The translations under genes were made by a program, and so were the position numbers. From an uncultured Oscillospiraceae bacterium (GTDB taxonomy: Bacteria > Bacillota > Clostridia > Oscillospirales > Oscillospiraceae): 64,000 bases of DNA. Under the pieces are notes generated by a model that was not told where the DNA came from, made no database searches, and worked only from the letters and a program-made list of their open reading frames with translations. Positions 33,688-42,370 of this stretch are shown here, piece after piece; within the stretch, counting starts at the first letter, position 1; the number at the start of each line of letters is the position of its first letter. The stretch lies in the NCBI GenBank assembly GCA_900757655.1, contig CAAEOT010000021.1, positions 29,387-93,386 on the forward strand. The letters run 5' to 3'.

Positions 33688-35109
33688 TTACTCTTTGGCG
33701 GCTTCGGCTTTCTTGTGCACGCTCGGGATCAGGAAGCAGACCACGATGCCGACGACGACACAGATGAGCTGCACGAGCGCCACGGAGTGCAGCGCGCTGG
33801 CGGCAGCTGCGGGCACTGCCATGCCGGTGGCGGCCTTTTTGGTCATGCCCGTGACGAACATGGGCACGAAGATGGCAACACCGAACGGAGCAGTCATATC
33901 ACGGAACACGTTGTACGTGCCGGAAGCGGAGGAGGACTCAGCCGGAGCAACACCGGACAGGGCGACCTTCATGAAGATGGTGCCGTTGCCGCCGATGCCG
34001 AGACCGACAAAGAACAGTGCGCCGCCCATCATGAGGATGCCGGCATTCTCGCCGATGAAGAGCATGATCAGAGAGCCGATGGCGACAAACACGAGCGCGA
34101 TGGCAGCCACGACCTTCGGCTCCTTCTTGTCGGCCATGGGGCCGAGGACGACGGTGCCGATGGCCATGCCGAGGTACTCAATGCTCATGGCAACCGCAGC
34201 GACGGTGGCCTTGTCGATGGCATAACCGAAGCGGATGATCTCGGTCAGGCAGGCGGTCATAAGGCCCTGGGTCAGGAGCATGACCAGCACGGGGAGCACG
34301 AAGTTCTTACGAGCCATGAACTTGCCGTTGAGGATCGGGTTGGAGGCCTTCTTCTCAACCAGGAAGAGGACGATGAGGCCGACGACGGCCACGCCGATGG
34401 ACGCAAGCGTCGCGGCGCTGGCCCAGCCGTTCTGCTGGCCGAAGGTGGGCACGCAGACGAGCGCACCGAACATGAGCAGGACGAACACGGCGCCTGCCCA
34501 GTCAAAGCCCTGCATGGTGCCTTTGGGGATGTTCGGGTTATCCTTGACCTTTGCAAAGCAGATCAGGAACGTGATCACGCACAGCGCGACGCAGACCCAC
34601 ATGACGATGCGCCATGCATTGGCCGTTCCGATGACCTTCATGATGATGCCGCCGACGGTGGGTCCAAAGATGACCATGCCGCAGGCAACTGCCATGTAGA
34701 CCGTGAAGCCCTGGCCCATCTTCTCGGGCGGGAACTCCATCATGATGTAGGACATGACGACCGGGGCGATGCCGGCTGCGCCGATACCGACCATGAAGCG
34801 GAACACGAGCAGCAGCGGGATGTTCTGCGGGCAGATGGCGATGAGCGCCTGGCCGACCGTGTAAAGGCCCATGGCACTCAGCAGCATCTTTCTGCGGCCG
34901 ATCACGCCGCCGAGCTTGCCCAGGATCGGCGCCATGGCGGCGGCAGCCAGGGAGTAAGCCAGCGTGATGAAGGTCAGGGACGAGTCGGCATCCCAGGCCG
35001 TGGAGATCGCGGTCGGCACCGAAGCGGTGAAGCCGCCGCAAAGGCTCAGGATCGCCGCCGCAATAGCGTAGGGCACAAAGCCTTTCATATAGTTTTTGTT
35101 GTTTTCCAT
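33688..35109 (-). CDS. baiG: MFS bile acid transporter BaiG homologue
   Basis: 473 residues from MENNKNYMKGFVPYAIAA, chosen because ACAGGAG precedes it and clostridial BaiG begins in the same way (KKGFVPFAIAA). Twelve to fourteen membrane segments. Motifs shared with BaiG include NGKFMARKNFVLPVL, GPMADKKEPK, GNGTIFMKVALSG and APFGVAIFVP. BaiG is a proton-dependent importer of unconjugated bile acids. Located between baiB and baiF. Confidence 0.85.
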   Translation of the reverse strand: MENNKNYMKGFVPYAIAAAILSLCGGFTASVPTAISTAWDADSSLTFITLAYSLAAAAMAPILGKLGGVIGRRKMLLSAMGLYTVGQALIAICPQNIPLLLVFRFMVGIGAAGIAPVVMSYIMMEFPPEKMGQGFTVYMAVACGMVIFGPTVGGIIMKVIGTANAWRIVMWVCVALCVITFLICFAKVKDNPNIPKGTMQGFDWAGAVFVLLMFGALVCVPTFGQQNGWASAATLASIGVAVVGLIVLFLVEKKASNPILNGKFMARKNFVLPVLVMLLTQGLMTACLTEIIRFGYAIDKATVAAVAMSIEYLGMAIGTVVLGPMADKKEPKVVAAIALVFVAIGSLIMLFIGENAGILMMGGALFFVGLGIGGNGTIFMKVALSGVAPAESSSASGTYNVFRDMTAPFGVAIFVPMFVTGMTKKAATGMAVPAAAASALHSVALVQLICVVVGIVVCFLIPSVHKKAEAAKE

Positions 35110-35174
35110 GAGTACATTCTCCTGTCTAGTGATTCCGGCACGAAGCCGTGTGACAGTTGGTTTCTTCTGCGTGC

Positions 35175-36695
35175 TCAATAACCTTTGGCGAGGCTTTCCT
35201 CGACTAGCTTACTGCGCACGACTTTCCCGTTTTCGTTCACGGGGATGTGATCCACCAATTCAATGGATTTGGGAATCTTGTACGGGGGGAGATAATTGAG
35301 TGCGAAGCGGATCAGGTCCTTATTTCCGACCGGGCCGTTCGTCTCCACGATGGCGTGGATGCGGTGGCCCCAATCGGGATCCGGCAGGCCGATGACCACG
35401 GCATCGACCACCTTCGGATGCTTTTTGAGCACCATCTCGACCTCGGCGGCAAAGACATTTTCTCCGCCGGTGACGATCATGTCGCTGCGGCGGTCGGCAA
35501 AGTACAGATAGCCGTCTGCGTCCACATAGCCCATGTCGCCGACGCTGCGGAAGCCCTCACTGTCCACCGGGAGCGGCGGAATATTCTTATAGGTCACACG
35601 CGGGCTGTTGTCGCCCCAGGACATGAAGATCTCGCCGATCTCGCCGGCGGGCAGCTCGTGGCCGTCCTCGCCGCGGATGGCCACCCGGCCGCAGTGCATC
35701 TTGCCGACGCTGCCGGGATGGCGCAGCCACTCGTCGCCGCGGATGGAGGTCATGCCGATGCACTCGGTCATGGCGTACATCTCATAGAGCCGCTCGGGCG
35801 GAATGATCTCGAGCCATTCGCGCTTGAGATCCTGCGAGCAGACGCCGCCGGTATGGCACAGCACCTCGATGCTCGCAAGGTCTTCCTTCCGGAAGCCGGG
35901 CATGCGGCTGATGCGCTGCATGAGCGTCGGCACCATCTGGACATACTCGATGCGGTACTTTTTGATGAGCCGCACGATGGTCTCGGCGTCGAGCTTGGCC
36001 GGCATGACGAGCGTGTTGCCGCAGTAGAGGCCGTTGAAGGCCGCCGAGTGCGGCGCGCCGTGAAACAGCGGGCCCGCGAGCAGCTGGCGCATCTCAAAGC
36101 GCATGCCGGACACGGCGAACCAGGTCCGCAGACCTTCGTCGCTCTCCCCTGCCGGCATGTCCTGCTCGATGACCTTCGTCTTCCCCGTCGTGCCTCCGGA
36201 GCAGTTGGCAAGATTGGGGATGGCGAGCACATCGGGCGGCATGTCCGCGGGGCAGCCGGCACACAGCGTTCTGAGTTCCGCCGTACTCAGGCCGGGATAG
36301 CCGTCGGGCTTTTTGCGGTTCGTGATGACGAGCGCCGGAGACACACACGCACAGATCTCCATCAGGTTGCGCTGCGGCGCGCGGTTGGACACCGGCACAT
36401 AGCAGGCGCCGGTCTTCCAGATGCCGAATGCGAGCGCGATGTGCGTCGGGATGTTCGGCAGCGCGGCGAGCACGCTCTTGCCGGGGCCGATGCCCTGACC
36501 GAGCAGGTACCAGGCAATGCGGTTCGAGAGCTCGTGGAGCTCCCGCCACGTCATGACGGACTCCTTGTTTTCCGGGGAAACATAAATGACCGCGGGCGCA
36601 TCCGGCTTTACGCGGGCGATGCTCGCCAGCTGCGTGCCGGGTGTGAAAAAGCTCTCCGTCCCGGTGTTGAAAATATTGAAATGCTGCGTGCGCAT
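35175..36695 (-). CDS. baiB: Bile acid-CoA ligase BaiB homologue
   Basis: 506 residues from MRTQHFNIFN (ATG at 36695, AGGAAGTG upstream); two further in-frame starts at 36701 and 36704 are possible. An AMP-forming acyl-CoA synthetase: P-loop SGGTTGKTKV, YEMYAMTE, and the C-terminal hinge DRRSDMIVTGGENVF. Stretches remembered from clostridial BaiB recur almost unchanged: GPLFHGAPHSAAFNG, YVQMVPTLM, LCHTGGVCS and ECIGMTSIRGDEW. Activates the C24 carboxyl of bile acids to the CoA thioester with ATP, the entry step of 7-dehydroxylation. Confidence 0.88.
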   Translation of the reverse strand: MRTQHFNIFNTGTESFFTPGTQLASIARVKPDAPAVIYVSPENKESVMTWRELHELSNRIAWYLLGQGIGPGKSVLAALPNIPTHIALAFGIWKTGACYVPVSNRAPQRNLMEICACVSPALVITNRKKPDGYPGLSTAELRTLCAGCPADMPPDVLAIPNLANCSGGTTGKTKVIEQDMPAGESDEGLRTWFAVSGMRFEMRQLLAGPLFHGAPHSAAFNGLYCGNTLVMPAKLDAETIVRLIKKYRIEYVQMVPTLMQRISRMPGFRKEDLASIEVLCHTGGVCSQDLKREWLEIIPPERLYEMYAMTECIGMTSIRGDEWLRHPGSVGKMHCGRVAIRGEDGHELPAGEIGEIFMSWGDNSPRVTYKNIPPLPVDSEGFRSVGDMGYVDADGYLYFADRRSDMIVTGGENVFAAEVEMVLKKHPKVVDAVVIGLPDPDWGHRIHAIVETNGPVGNKDLIRFALNYLPPYKIPKSIELVDHIPVNENGKVVRSKLVEESLAKGY

Positions 36696-36778
36696 CTCCA
36701 TCACTTCCTGACAGCACTGAATTTGGCATACGCCGGTCCCGCCCGCCCTCAGCGGGCGGGATCAGCGGCTTTGGAAAA

Positions 36779-37546
36779 TTACTTCGGCAGGTTGTTCGGA
36801 CGGTAGCCGCCGTCGATCTGCAGGCAGACGCCGGTGACGTAGGACGCGGCGCTGGAGGACAGGAACAGGATGCCGTTGGCAATGTCCTCGGGCTCGGCAA
36901 AGCGCTTCATCGGGATGGTATCACCGACGGAGTCCTTGGCGAACTGCGGCATATTGGCGACCATGTCGGTGTTGACAACGCCCGGAGCGACCGCGTTGAC
37001 ACGCACGCCCCTGTCGGCGAAGGAATAAGCGACGGACTTGGTCATGGCGATCAGGGCAGCCTTGCTGGCGGGGTACGGCAGGCCGGTCGGGCAGCCGTAG
37101 ACACCGGCGACGGAAGCGGTATTGACGATGCAGCCCTTGGTCTTGATCAGGTGCGGGATCGCGTACTTCATCATGGTGTAGGGGCCCTTCATGTTCAGGT
37201 TGCAGACGGCATCCCACTCGGACTGCTTGAGCTTGGTCAGCCAGGTGCTGTTGTCGGTGCCGGCGTTGTTGACGAGCACGTCCAGACGGCCCCACTTGGC
37301 AATGATCTCTTTGTACAGCTCCTGAACGGCCTTGTAGTCGCACAGGTCGATAGCCTTGGTCATGACTTCGTAGTCGGGGTTGATCTCCTTGAGCGCTGCC
37401 AGAGCCTTGGCACCGGTTTCTTCATAGTGGCTCAGGAAGTACACCTTTGCACCCGCAGCGAGAAAGCCCTTGACGGCCGCGAAGCCGATGCCGCGACTAC
37501 CACCGGTAACAAGAACGACCTTACCTTTGAATTCGTTTTCAAACAT
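36779..37546 (-). CDS. baiA: 3alpha-hydroxysteroid dehydrogenase BaiA homologue
   Basis: 255 residues, GAAAGGA before the ATG. SDR with TGGSRGIGFAA, NNAGTDN, catalytic Ser in NTASVAGVYG and YPASKAA. The patterns NTASV-x-G, YPASK, APGVVNTDM and a terminal DGGYRP are shared with BaiA1/A2. BaiA oxidises the 3alpha-hydroxyl of bile acyl-CoA with NAD+. First gene of the seven-gene minus operon; its upstream region carries a paired ATCAGATTTC repeat and a hairpin TCCGGGG/CCCCGGA in the leader but no good -35 box. Confidence 0.83.
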   Translation of the reverse strand: MFENEFKGKVVLVTGGSRGIGFAAVKGFLAAGAKVYFLSHYEETGAKALAALKEINPDYEVMTKAIDLCDYKAVQELYKEIIAKWGRLDVLVNNAGTDNSTWLTKLKQSEWDAVCNLNMKGPYTMMKYAIPHLIKTKGCIVNTASVAGVYGCPTGLPYPASKAALIAMTKSVAYSFADRGVRVNAVAPGVVNTDMVANMPQFAKDSVGDTIPMKRFAEPEDIANGILFLSSSAASYVTGVCLQIDGGYRPNNLPK

Positions 37547-37641
37547 GATTTTTGTCCTTTCTTAACGCAAATCTTTGACTTTTCCGGGGCTTTCCCGTCA
37601 CCCCGGACACACACCAGCAGTTATGCTTTTCTTAAGGAACG

Positions 37642-37647
37642 ATAATA
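37642..37647 (-). promoter_or_regulatory. Weak -10 element candidate upstream of baiA
   Basis: TATTAT on the minus strand in an AT-rich patch, without a recognisable -35; consistent with an activator-dependent promoter. Confidence 0.3.
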
Positions 37648-37716
37648 TTTTAACATTACCTGCGCCGTTCTTCCGGCCGATGCCTTCTGTTTTCCTATCG
37701 TAAAAAACGACAAAAA

Positions 37717-37738
37717 ATCAGATTTCACATCAGATTTC
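37717..37738. promoter_or_regulatory. Tandem ATCAGATTTC repeat, candidate operator of the baiA operon
   Basis: ATCAGATTTC occurs at 37717-37726 and 37729-37738, separated by two bases (12-base period), about 170-190 bases upstream of the baiA start. Direct repeats are the usual target form of AraC-type regulators, one of which is encoded next door. Confidence 0.45.
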
Positions 37739-37743
37739 GTGGC

Positions 37744-37794
37744 AAAAATGACAAAGCCCCAAAAGACGACGATTGCCGCTTTTGAGGCTTTGTC
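37744..37794 (-). terminator. Terminator of the araC-cupin unit
   Basis: GACAAAGCC and CAAAAG pair with CTTTTG and GGCTTTGTC (37750-37794) with one mismatch; on the minus strand A then five Ts follow (37744-37748). Confidence 0.82.
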
Positions 37795-37815
37795 AACATA
37801 TACTGTTTTTGGTGT

Positions 37816-38409
37816 TCAGTCCTTCGAGGACTCCAGGGTCTGATGGAAATACGTGCGCGGCATTTTCTCGGTCAGAATGCCCAGCAGGTCCATCATATAG
37901 CAAAAGCAGAGCTGCAGTTGATCGGGCGACTGCTTTTCTGTCTCGGTGAGGATGCCGTTCATGGCATCGTTCGCGATCTCGGCATACAGCCCGCTGAGCG
38001 CCACGACCGGCGGCTCCGACGGGACGTAAAACCGTTCGAACTTCATATACGGATTCGCCACCAGATAGACATAGGTGCCGCTGTTCATGCGACTCTCGGC
38101 GATCTCGAGCACTTCGCCGTCATCCGGCAGATAGCGGTAGCGGTGGAACGGGCCGAGGTTGATGAGCGTGTTCGGCTTCAGGCGGTAGTCCAGACCGTTG
38201 ACCGTCAGCGTGCCGCGGCCGCTGCGGACGAGCAGGAACGTCTCGTCGTGATTATTGACATAAAGCGTCGGCGCTTTGATATTCCGGATGCAGGCTTTGA
38301 TATCGCTGGGCAGGACATTGTTGACAAAATAGTCATGCGCGCCGGCCAGAACGGGCTTCTCGTCCTTGGAGCTGAAAAATGCCGTGCCGGATGAACGTTC
38401 GTTAGCCAT
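37816..38409 (-). CDS. Stand-alone cupin sensor protein (AraC N-terminal domain without HTH)
   Basis: 197 residues from MANERSSG (ATG at 38409, GGGGAGG upstream). Residues about 45-110 form a cupin-type beta barrel (THE-like stretch ETFLLVRSGRGTLTVNGLDYRLKPNTLINLGPF is read in pieces here), then a helical tail to residue 197. It resembles the ligand-binding half of AraC regulators but has no helix-turn-helix. It overlaps the upstream araC gene by 8 bases, so both proteins are made together, suggesting a ligand-sensing partner or anti-activator. No function is established. Confidence 0.65.
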   Translation of the reverse strand: MANERSSGTAFFSSKDEKPVLAGAHDYFVNNVLPSDIKACIRNIKAPTLYVNNHDETFLLVRSGRGTLTVNGLDYRLKPNTLINLGPFHRYRYLPDDGEVLEIAESRMNSGTYVYLVANPYMKFERFYVPSEPPVVALSGLYAEIANDAMNGILTETEKQSPDQLQLCFCYMMDLLGILTEKMPRTYFHQTLESSKD

Positions 38410-39661
38410 GCTGCTTCCTCCCCTGTCCTCTCTGCTTGCGGAACTCGCCCGGAGACATCTTGTTGAGCGCGTAAAACACGCGGCCCATCGTCCGGTCGGA
38501 GCCGAAGCCCGTTTCCATCGCGATATCGACCGTCGGCAGGTCCGTCGTCGTGAGCAGCGCCTCCGCGTAACGCACACGGAACATGGACAGAATCTGCTTA
38601 TAACTGGAGTTCAGGCGCGTTTTGAGCTGCACACGCAGGATGTTCTCCGACGTGTAGAGATCGCGTGCGATCTTTTCGGCGTCGATCGGCTCGGACATAT
38701 TCTCATACAGATAGCTGATGGCGGAAATGAGCGTCTCACTCATGATCATGCCGCGGTAAACCCGGCCGCCTTTCCCGTCACTGAGCATTTCATTGAGGTA
38801 GCCCTGCGGCGTCATGCCGGTCAGCGCTTTGAACCGGCGGAAAAACGTGATGCTCATGTGAAAGCCGGAAATGGACGACACATAGTCAAACGGCAGGCTG
38901 TCATACAGAAAATACGACATGGCCAGGATCAGGCGCGTGCGATTGACATACTGGCTGAAGTTCAGCCCCGTCGCGATGAGCAGCGCGTGGTTGAGCGCCG
39001 TCTCATCCGCGTCGGACGAAACCGCCTCCGCGACCGAGGCCGCCGTGAGCTCCGCCGTGCTGTGCGTGGCGATATAGAGGCTGGCGCGCCGGCCGAGCGG
39101 CATATCCATCGGCGAGTACTGATCCCTGCGCCGCGCGGCGGCACGGTTATACAGCAGCTCGATCTTGCGCAGGAAGGAACTGCGAATCACGGCCGAACCG
39201 CAGCTGTTTTTCGCACTCAGGTGCCGAAACTGTCCCAACAGCCGCGCGATCTCCTTGACATCGTCCCCGTCCGGCCCGATCACGGGCAGGCCGGTGACGA
39301 TCTCGATCTCGCGCAAGTTCGTGATCTGATTAAACATATAGTAGCTCAAAAGCTGATAATCAAAGGCAGCGACCCAGATCTTGAGCGCTTCCCCGAATTC
39401 GGGACAGATCGTCAGCACCTGCGAGCACTGGATCCACGCAACGCAACCCGGCTGTACAGGGAATTCCTCCCCATTGATGATGAAGCTGCCGCTGCCGCTG
39501 CGGACAAGCACAAAATAGCTGTCCACCTCCATGACGGGGAACAGCTCCTCACTGATGGTATGCTCCTGCAGCCGGAGATACTTGTCCGACCCGCAGAAAT
39601 ACCCGCTGCGCGGTGTTTCGCAGAGTGGCCTGTTTTTTCTCTTCAACGTGTTTGCCCCCAT
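38402..39661 (-). CDS. AraC-family regulator with two tandem HTH domains
   Basis: 419 residues. A cupin-like sensor region covers about residues 40-110. The first AraC DNA-binding domain spans about 193-292 (ending FFRRFKALTGMTPQGYLNEM) and a second complete one spans about 312-411 (ending GRVFYALNKMSPGEFRKQ). Usual AraC proteins have one such domain, so this protein may bridge two operator pairs. Clostridial bai clusters also carry AraC/XylS regulators (BarA, BarB), and this is the likely activator of the surrounding operons (inference). Transcribed with the overlapping cupin gene. Confidence 0.8.
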   Translation of the reverse strand: MGANTLKRKNRPLCETPRSGYFCGSDKYLRLQEHTISEELFPVMEVDSYFVLVRSGSGSFIINGEEFPVQPGCVAWIQCSQVLTICPEFGEALKIWVAAFDYQLLSYYMFNQITNLREIEIVTGLPVIGPDGDDVKEIARLLGQFRHLSAKNSCGSAVIRSSFLRKIELLYNRAAARRRDQYSPMDMPLGRRASLYIATHSTAELTAASVAEAVSSDADETALNHALLIATGLNFSQYVNRTRLILAMSYFLYDSLPFDYVSSISGFHMSITFFRRFKALTGMTPQGYLNEMLSDGKGGRVYRGMIMSETLISAISYLYENMSEPIDAEKIARDLYTSENILRVQLKTRLNSSYKQILSMFRVRYAEALLTTTDLPTVDIAMETGFGSDRTMGRVFYALNKMSPGEFRKQRGQGRKQHG

Positions 39662-39713
39662 TCGTGGTAACGATACGGCTTACAAACATACAACCGGCAA
39701 TGTCTCTGTTTAT

Positions 39714-39742
39714 AGATTAACAGCTTTTTGTGCAAAAAACAA
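39714..39742 (-). promoter_or_regulatory. Candidate promoter of the araC-cupin unit
   Basis: Minus strand TTGTTT (39737-39742), 17-base spacer, TAATCT (39714-39719). Confidence 0.45.
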
Positions 39743-39803
39743 GTAAACGAATTCCAAACTTTTAAACATCCTGCCAATTTCGTTACAAAAAACGCATATT
39801 GGC

Positions 39804-39836
39804 AAAAGGCCCGCCGGTGTGCATCCGGCGGGCCTT
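39804..39836 (-). terminator. Terminator of baiH
   Basis: AAGGCCCGCCGG (minus, 39836-39825) pairs with CCGGCGGGCCTT (39817-39806), loop of seven, TTTT following. Located 68 bases beyond the baiH stop. Confidence 0.87.
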
Positions 39837-39903
39837 CGCGCTGTGATAAGATTGAAAGGAGTAAGAGGATGAAAAGGAATAATAGCAAAGAGAATACAGT
39901 GAC

Positions 39904-41895
39904 TTACAGCTCGTAACCGACGTGGAAGCCCTGATGCATGGCATCGCTGGACTGACCCGGCTTGATGGCGTCGCCGATGACGTGGACTTCCGGCACAAAC
40001 GCCTTGAGCTCTTCGGACAGCGGATCATACTTGCGGGAGCCGAGGCCGAGGACAATGTAGTCAAAGCCCTTGAGCCATTCTTCCGTGCCGTCCTTGTGCT
40101 GGATCTTAACCTCGTGCTCGGTCACTTCGAGCACCTTGGAGTTGATGTAGCTCTTGACACCCTCGCGGCGCAGGCTGGCGAGTGCAATGTTGCGGTTCGG
40201 CAGGCAGACGCCGGTCATGAGCTGCGGCTGCATCTCAACGAGCGTGACTTCCACGTCGCCGATGCTGCCGGTGGTGGCAAAGGAGTTCGGGCGCGCGTCG
40301 GCCATGAGCATTTCGGCCGTCTCACAGGCAACTTCGCCGCCGCCGAGGATGCAGACCGTGCCCTTCGGGATGGTGACCTTGCGGCTGAGGATATCATGGG
40401 TGGTGATGACCGGATAGTCACCGACGCCCTTGATGAAGGTCGGGATGAGCGGCGTCGCGCCGGTGGCGACGACGACGGCATCGGGTGCGAATTCCTTCAC
40501 GTTCTCGACCGTGGCTTCCTTCTTGAACTCGAACTTCACGCCGGCCTTCTTGGCGCGGTAGTTCAGGTGCGTGAGCCACTTGCACATCTCCTGCTTGCCG
40601 GGAGAGACGACCGCAAGATTCAGCTGACCGCCGATCTGCTTGCTCTTCTCCCAGACGGTGACGTCGTGACCGCGCTCGGCCGCCGTGACAGCGGTGTACA
40701 TGCCGCCGGGGCCGGCGCCAATGACGAGGACCTTCTTCGGCTTGTCGGTCGGGTTGAACGGATAGTCATACTCATGGCCGACGAGCGGGTTGATGTGGCA
40801 CTTGCAGACCGGGTGATGCGGATCTTCCGGCGTGATGCACCGGCCGCCGCAGGAGCCGCAGGGCGTGATGTCATCGAAGCGGTTCTCGTAAGCCTTCTTC
40901 GGCAGGTCGGGGTCTGCGAGCAAAGGACGGCCCATGGACACGCCGTCCACCAGACCACGCTCGACCAGATCGGCGGCGTAGCGCACGTCGTTGATCTTGC
41001 CGACAACGAAAACCGGGATGTTCACGACCTTCTTGATCTCCGACGCCTCGTAGACGTTCATGCCGATCTTCTGGCTGTGAGAAGGAAGGATGTTCTGAAG
41101 GCCCTCATATTGGACGCCGCCGGAGACCTCAAGCATGTCAACGCCTGCGGCCTCAAACTTCGGGGCGAGGTAAAGCATTTCGTCCAGGGAATTGCCGCCC
41201 GGCTCACGCTCGGAGCCGGAGACACGCAGCACGATCGGGAAATCGGGGCTGATGTTGCGGCGGCACTCTTCAATGATCTCGAGGATCAGGCGCGCACGGT
41301 TGTCGATGCAGCCGCCGTACTCGTCCATGCGCTTGTTACGCAGCGGGCTGAGGAAAGCACCCGGCAGCATGTAAGCATGTGCGACGTGCAGGGCGATGCC
41401 GCCGCAGCCGGCCTCTTCGGCGCGGCGCGCGGCCTGGCCGTACTGCTTGACGACCTTGTGGATCTCGTCAATCGTAATCGGGCGGCTGACGGCGCCGTTG
41501 GCGTTCGTGTTCACAGACGGGCCGAGCGGCGTGATGCCCTTGAGTGCGCAGATGGACTCCGGGCCCGGATGAATGAGCTGCGGGAAGAGCGTGCTGCCGG
41601 CATCGCTCACGCGCTTGGCAAAGGCGGCGAACTGCGGGACGAGGGAGTCCTTGTCCAGCGCGGTCGTCTTGCCGATGTACCAATACTTATGGTCGACCGT
41701 GACTGCGTCGATGACGACGTAGCCGGCGCCGCCCTCTGCGCGGCGCACAAAGATATCCGCGAGCTGCTTGGGCACCGTGCCGTTGGTCGCCTCATAGTGC
41801 ATGCTCATCGGTGCCATGGCGATACGGTTTTTCAGCGTCGTTCTGCCCAGCTGCAGGGGCGAGAAGATTTTCGCATCTTTCATATCGGTTATCAT
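39904..41895 (-). CDS. baiH: NADH:flavin oxidoreductase, BaiH homologue
   Basis: 663 residues from MITDMKDAKIF; AGGAGG lies 8 bases upstream of this ATG, and the next upstream start at 41976 has none. An old-yellow-enzyme TIM barrel (residues 1-350, with LKNRIAMAPMS and HVAHAYMLPGAFLSPLRNKR) is followed by a [4Fe-4S] motif (CGSCGGRC and CKC), an FAD/NAD module with GAGPGGMY near residue 395, and a second dinucleotide motif GGGEVACE. This is the 2,4-dienoyl-CoA-reductase-like layout of BaiCD and BaiH. BaiH acts on the 3-oxo-delta4 bile acyl-CoA of 7beta-hydroxy series and in later reductions. Transcribed alone, divergently from baiCD. Confidence 0.8.
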   Translation of the reverse strand: MITDMKDAKIFSPLQLGRTTLKNRIAMAPMSMHYEATNGTVPKQLADIFVRRAEGGAGYVVIDAVTVDHKYWYIGKTTALDKDSLVPQFAAFAKRVSDAGSTLFPQLIHPGPESICALKGITPLGPSVNTNANGAVSRPITIDEIHKVVKQYGQAARRAEEAGCGGIALHVAHAYMLPGAFLSPLRNKRMDEYGGCIDNRARLILEIIEECRRNISPDFPIVLRVSGSEREPGGNSLDEMLYLAPKFEAAGVDMLEVSGGVQYEGLQNILPSHSQKIGMNVYEASEIKKVVNIPVFVVGKINDVRYAADLVERGLVDGVSMGRPLLADPDLPKKAYENRFDDITPCGSCGGRCITPEDPHHPVCKCHINPLVGHEYDYPFNPTDKPKKVLVIGAGPGGMYTAVTAAERGHDVTVWEKSKQIGGQLNLAVVSPGKQEMCKWLTHLNYRAKKAGVKFEFKKEATVENVKEFAPDAVVVATGATPLIPTFIKGVGDYPVITTHDILSRKVTIPKGTVCILGGGEVACETAEMLMADARPNSFATTGSIGDVEVTLVEMQPQLMTGVCLPNRNIALASLRREGVKSYINSKVLEVTEHEVKIQHKDGTEEWLKGFDYIVLGLGSRKYDPLSEELKAFVPEVHVIGDAIKPGQSSDAMHQGFHVGYEL

Positions 41896-42002
41896 GTGAT
41901 TGCCTCCTGAACGAATATTAAATGTATATCCCATACAGCTGCCACCGCCGGCCTTCCCGGCCGGAGCGCGGCGCATGGGTGCTCCAGATGGTTTGTGCTT
42001 TC

Positions 42003-42062
42003 AGTATAAAGGAAATGATCGGGCCATGTCGCACATTTTCTTGTTAAATAATCCACATTTTC
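42003..42062 (-). promoter_or_regulatory. baiH promoter with paired CACATTTTC operator candidate
   Basis: Minus strand: -10 TATACT (42003-42008), 18-base spacer, -35 GCGACA (42027-42032). The repeat CACATTTTC on the plus strand lies at 42032-42040, touching the -35, and again at 42054-42062, a 22-base period: the classic geometry for AraC-type activation. Confidence 0.55.
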
Positions 42063-42229
42063 AAAAAGAATTTCAGAAAATGATGGCGCGCAGGCGGACA
42101 GTTTTTCTGCTTTCACTACACTTTGCGCCCTTTTTGTCAAAATTGTTCGGTGAAAAAACGACGGAAAACCACTGTGTCCGCCCACCATTTCCTGTGAAAA
42201 GAAGCAAAACCGCACAAGATGCCGTGTCT

Positions 42230-42293
42230 GTTTTTGTACATTACGCCACATCACCGTCGCAAAGTGACAATAAAACTGAAGTTTTTGTACATT
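42230..42293 (+). promoter_or_regulatory. Paired GTTTTTGTACATT repeat, candidate operator upstream of baiCD
   Basis: Identical 13-base copies at 42230-42242 and 42281-42293, 51 bases apart (about five turns), both in plus orientation, 60-130 bases upstream of the presumed baiCD -10. The core YACATT is shared with the baiH-side repeats. Confidence 0.5.
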
Positions 42294-42354
42294 TCCCGCG
42301 CATGATTACGACACATTCTTTCCGACACGCTTCGCAGCCTAGTGTTAAAATTTC

Positions 42355-42360
42355 TACAAT
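42355..42360 (+). promoter_or_regulatory. -10 element of the baiCD-baiE operon
   Basis: TACAAT with no acceptable -35 at the right distance (TCGCAG), as expected for an activator-dependent promoter. The implied leader is about 140 bases. Confidence 0.45.
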
Positions 42361-42370
42361 AGCTGATGAG

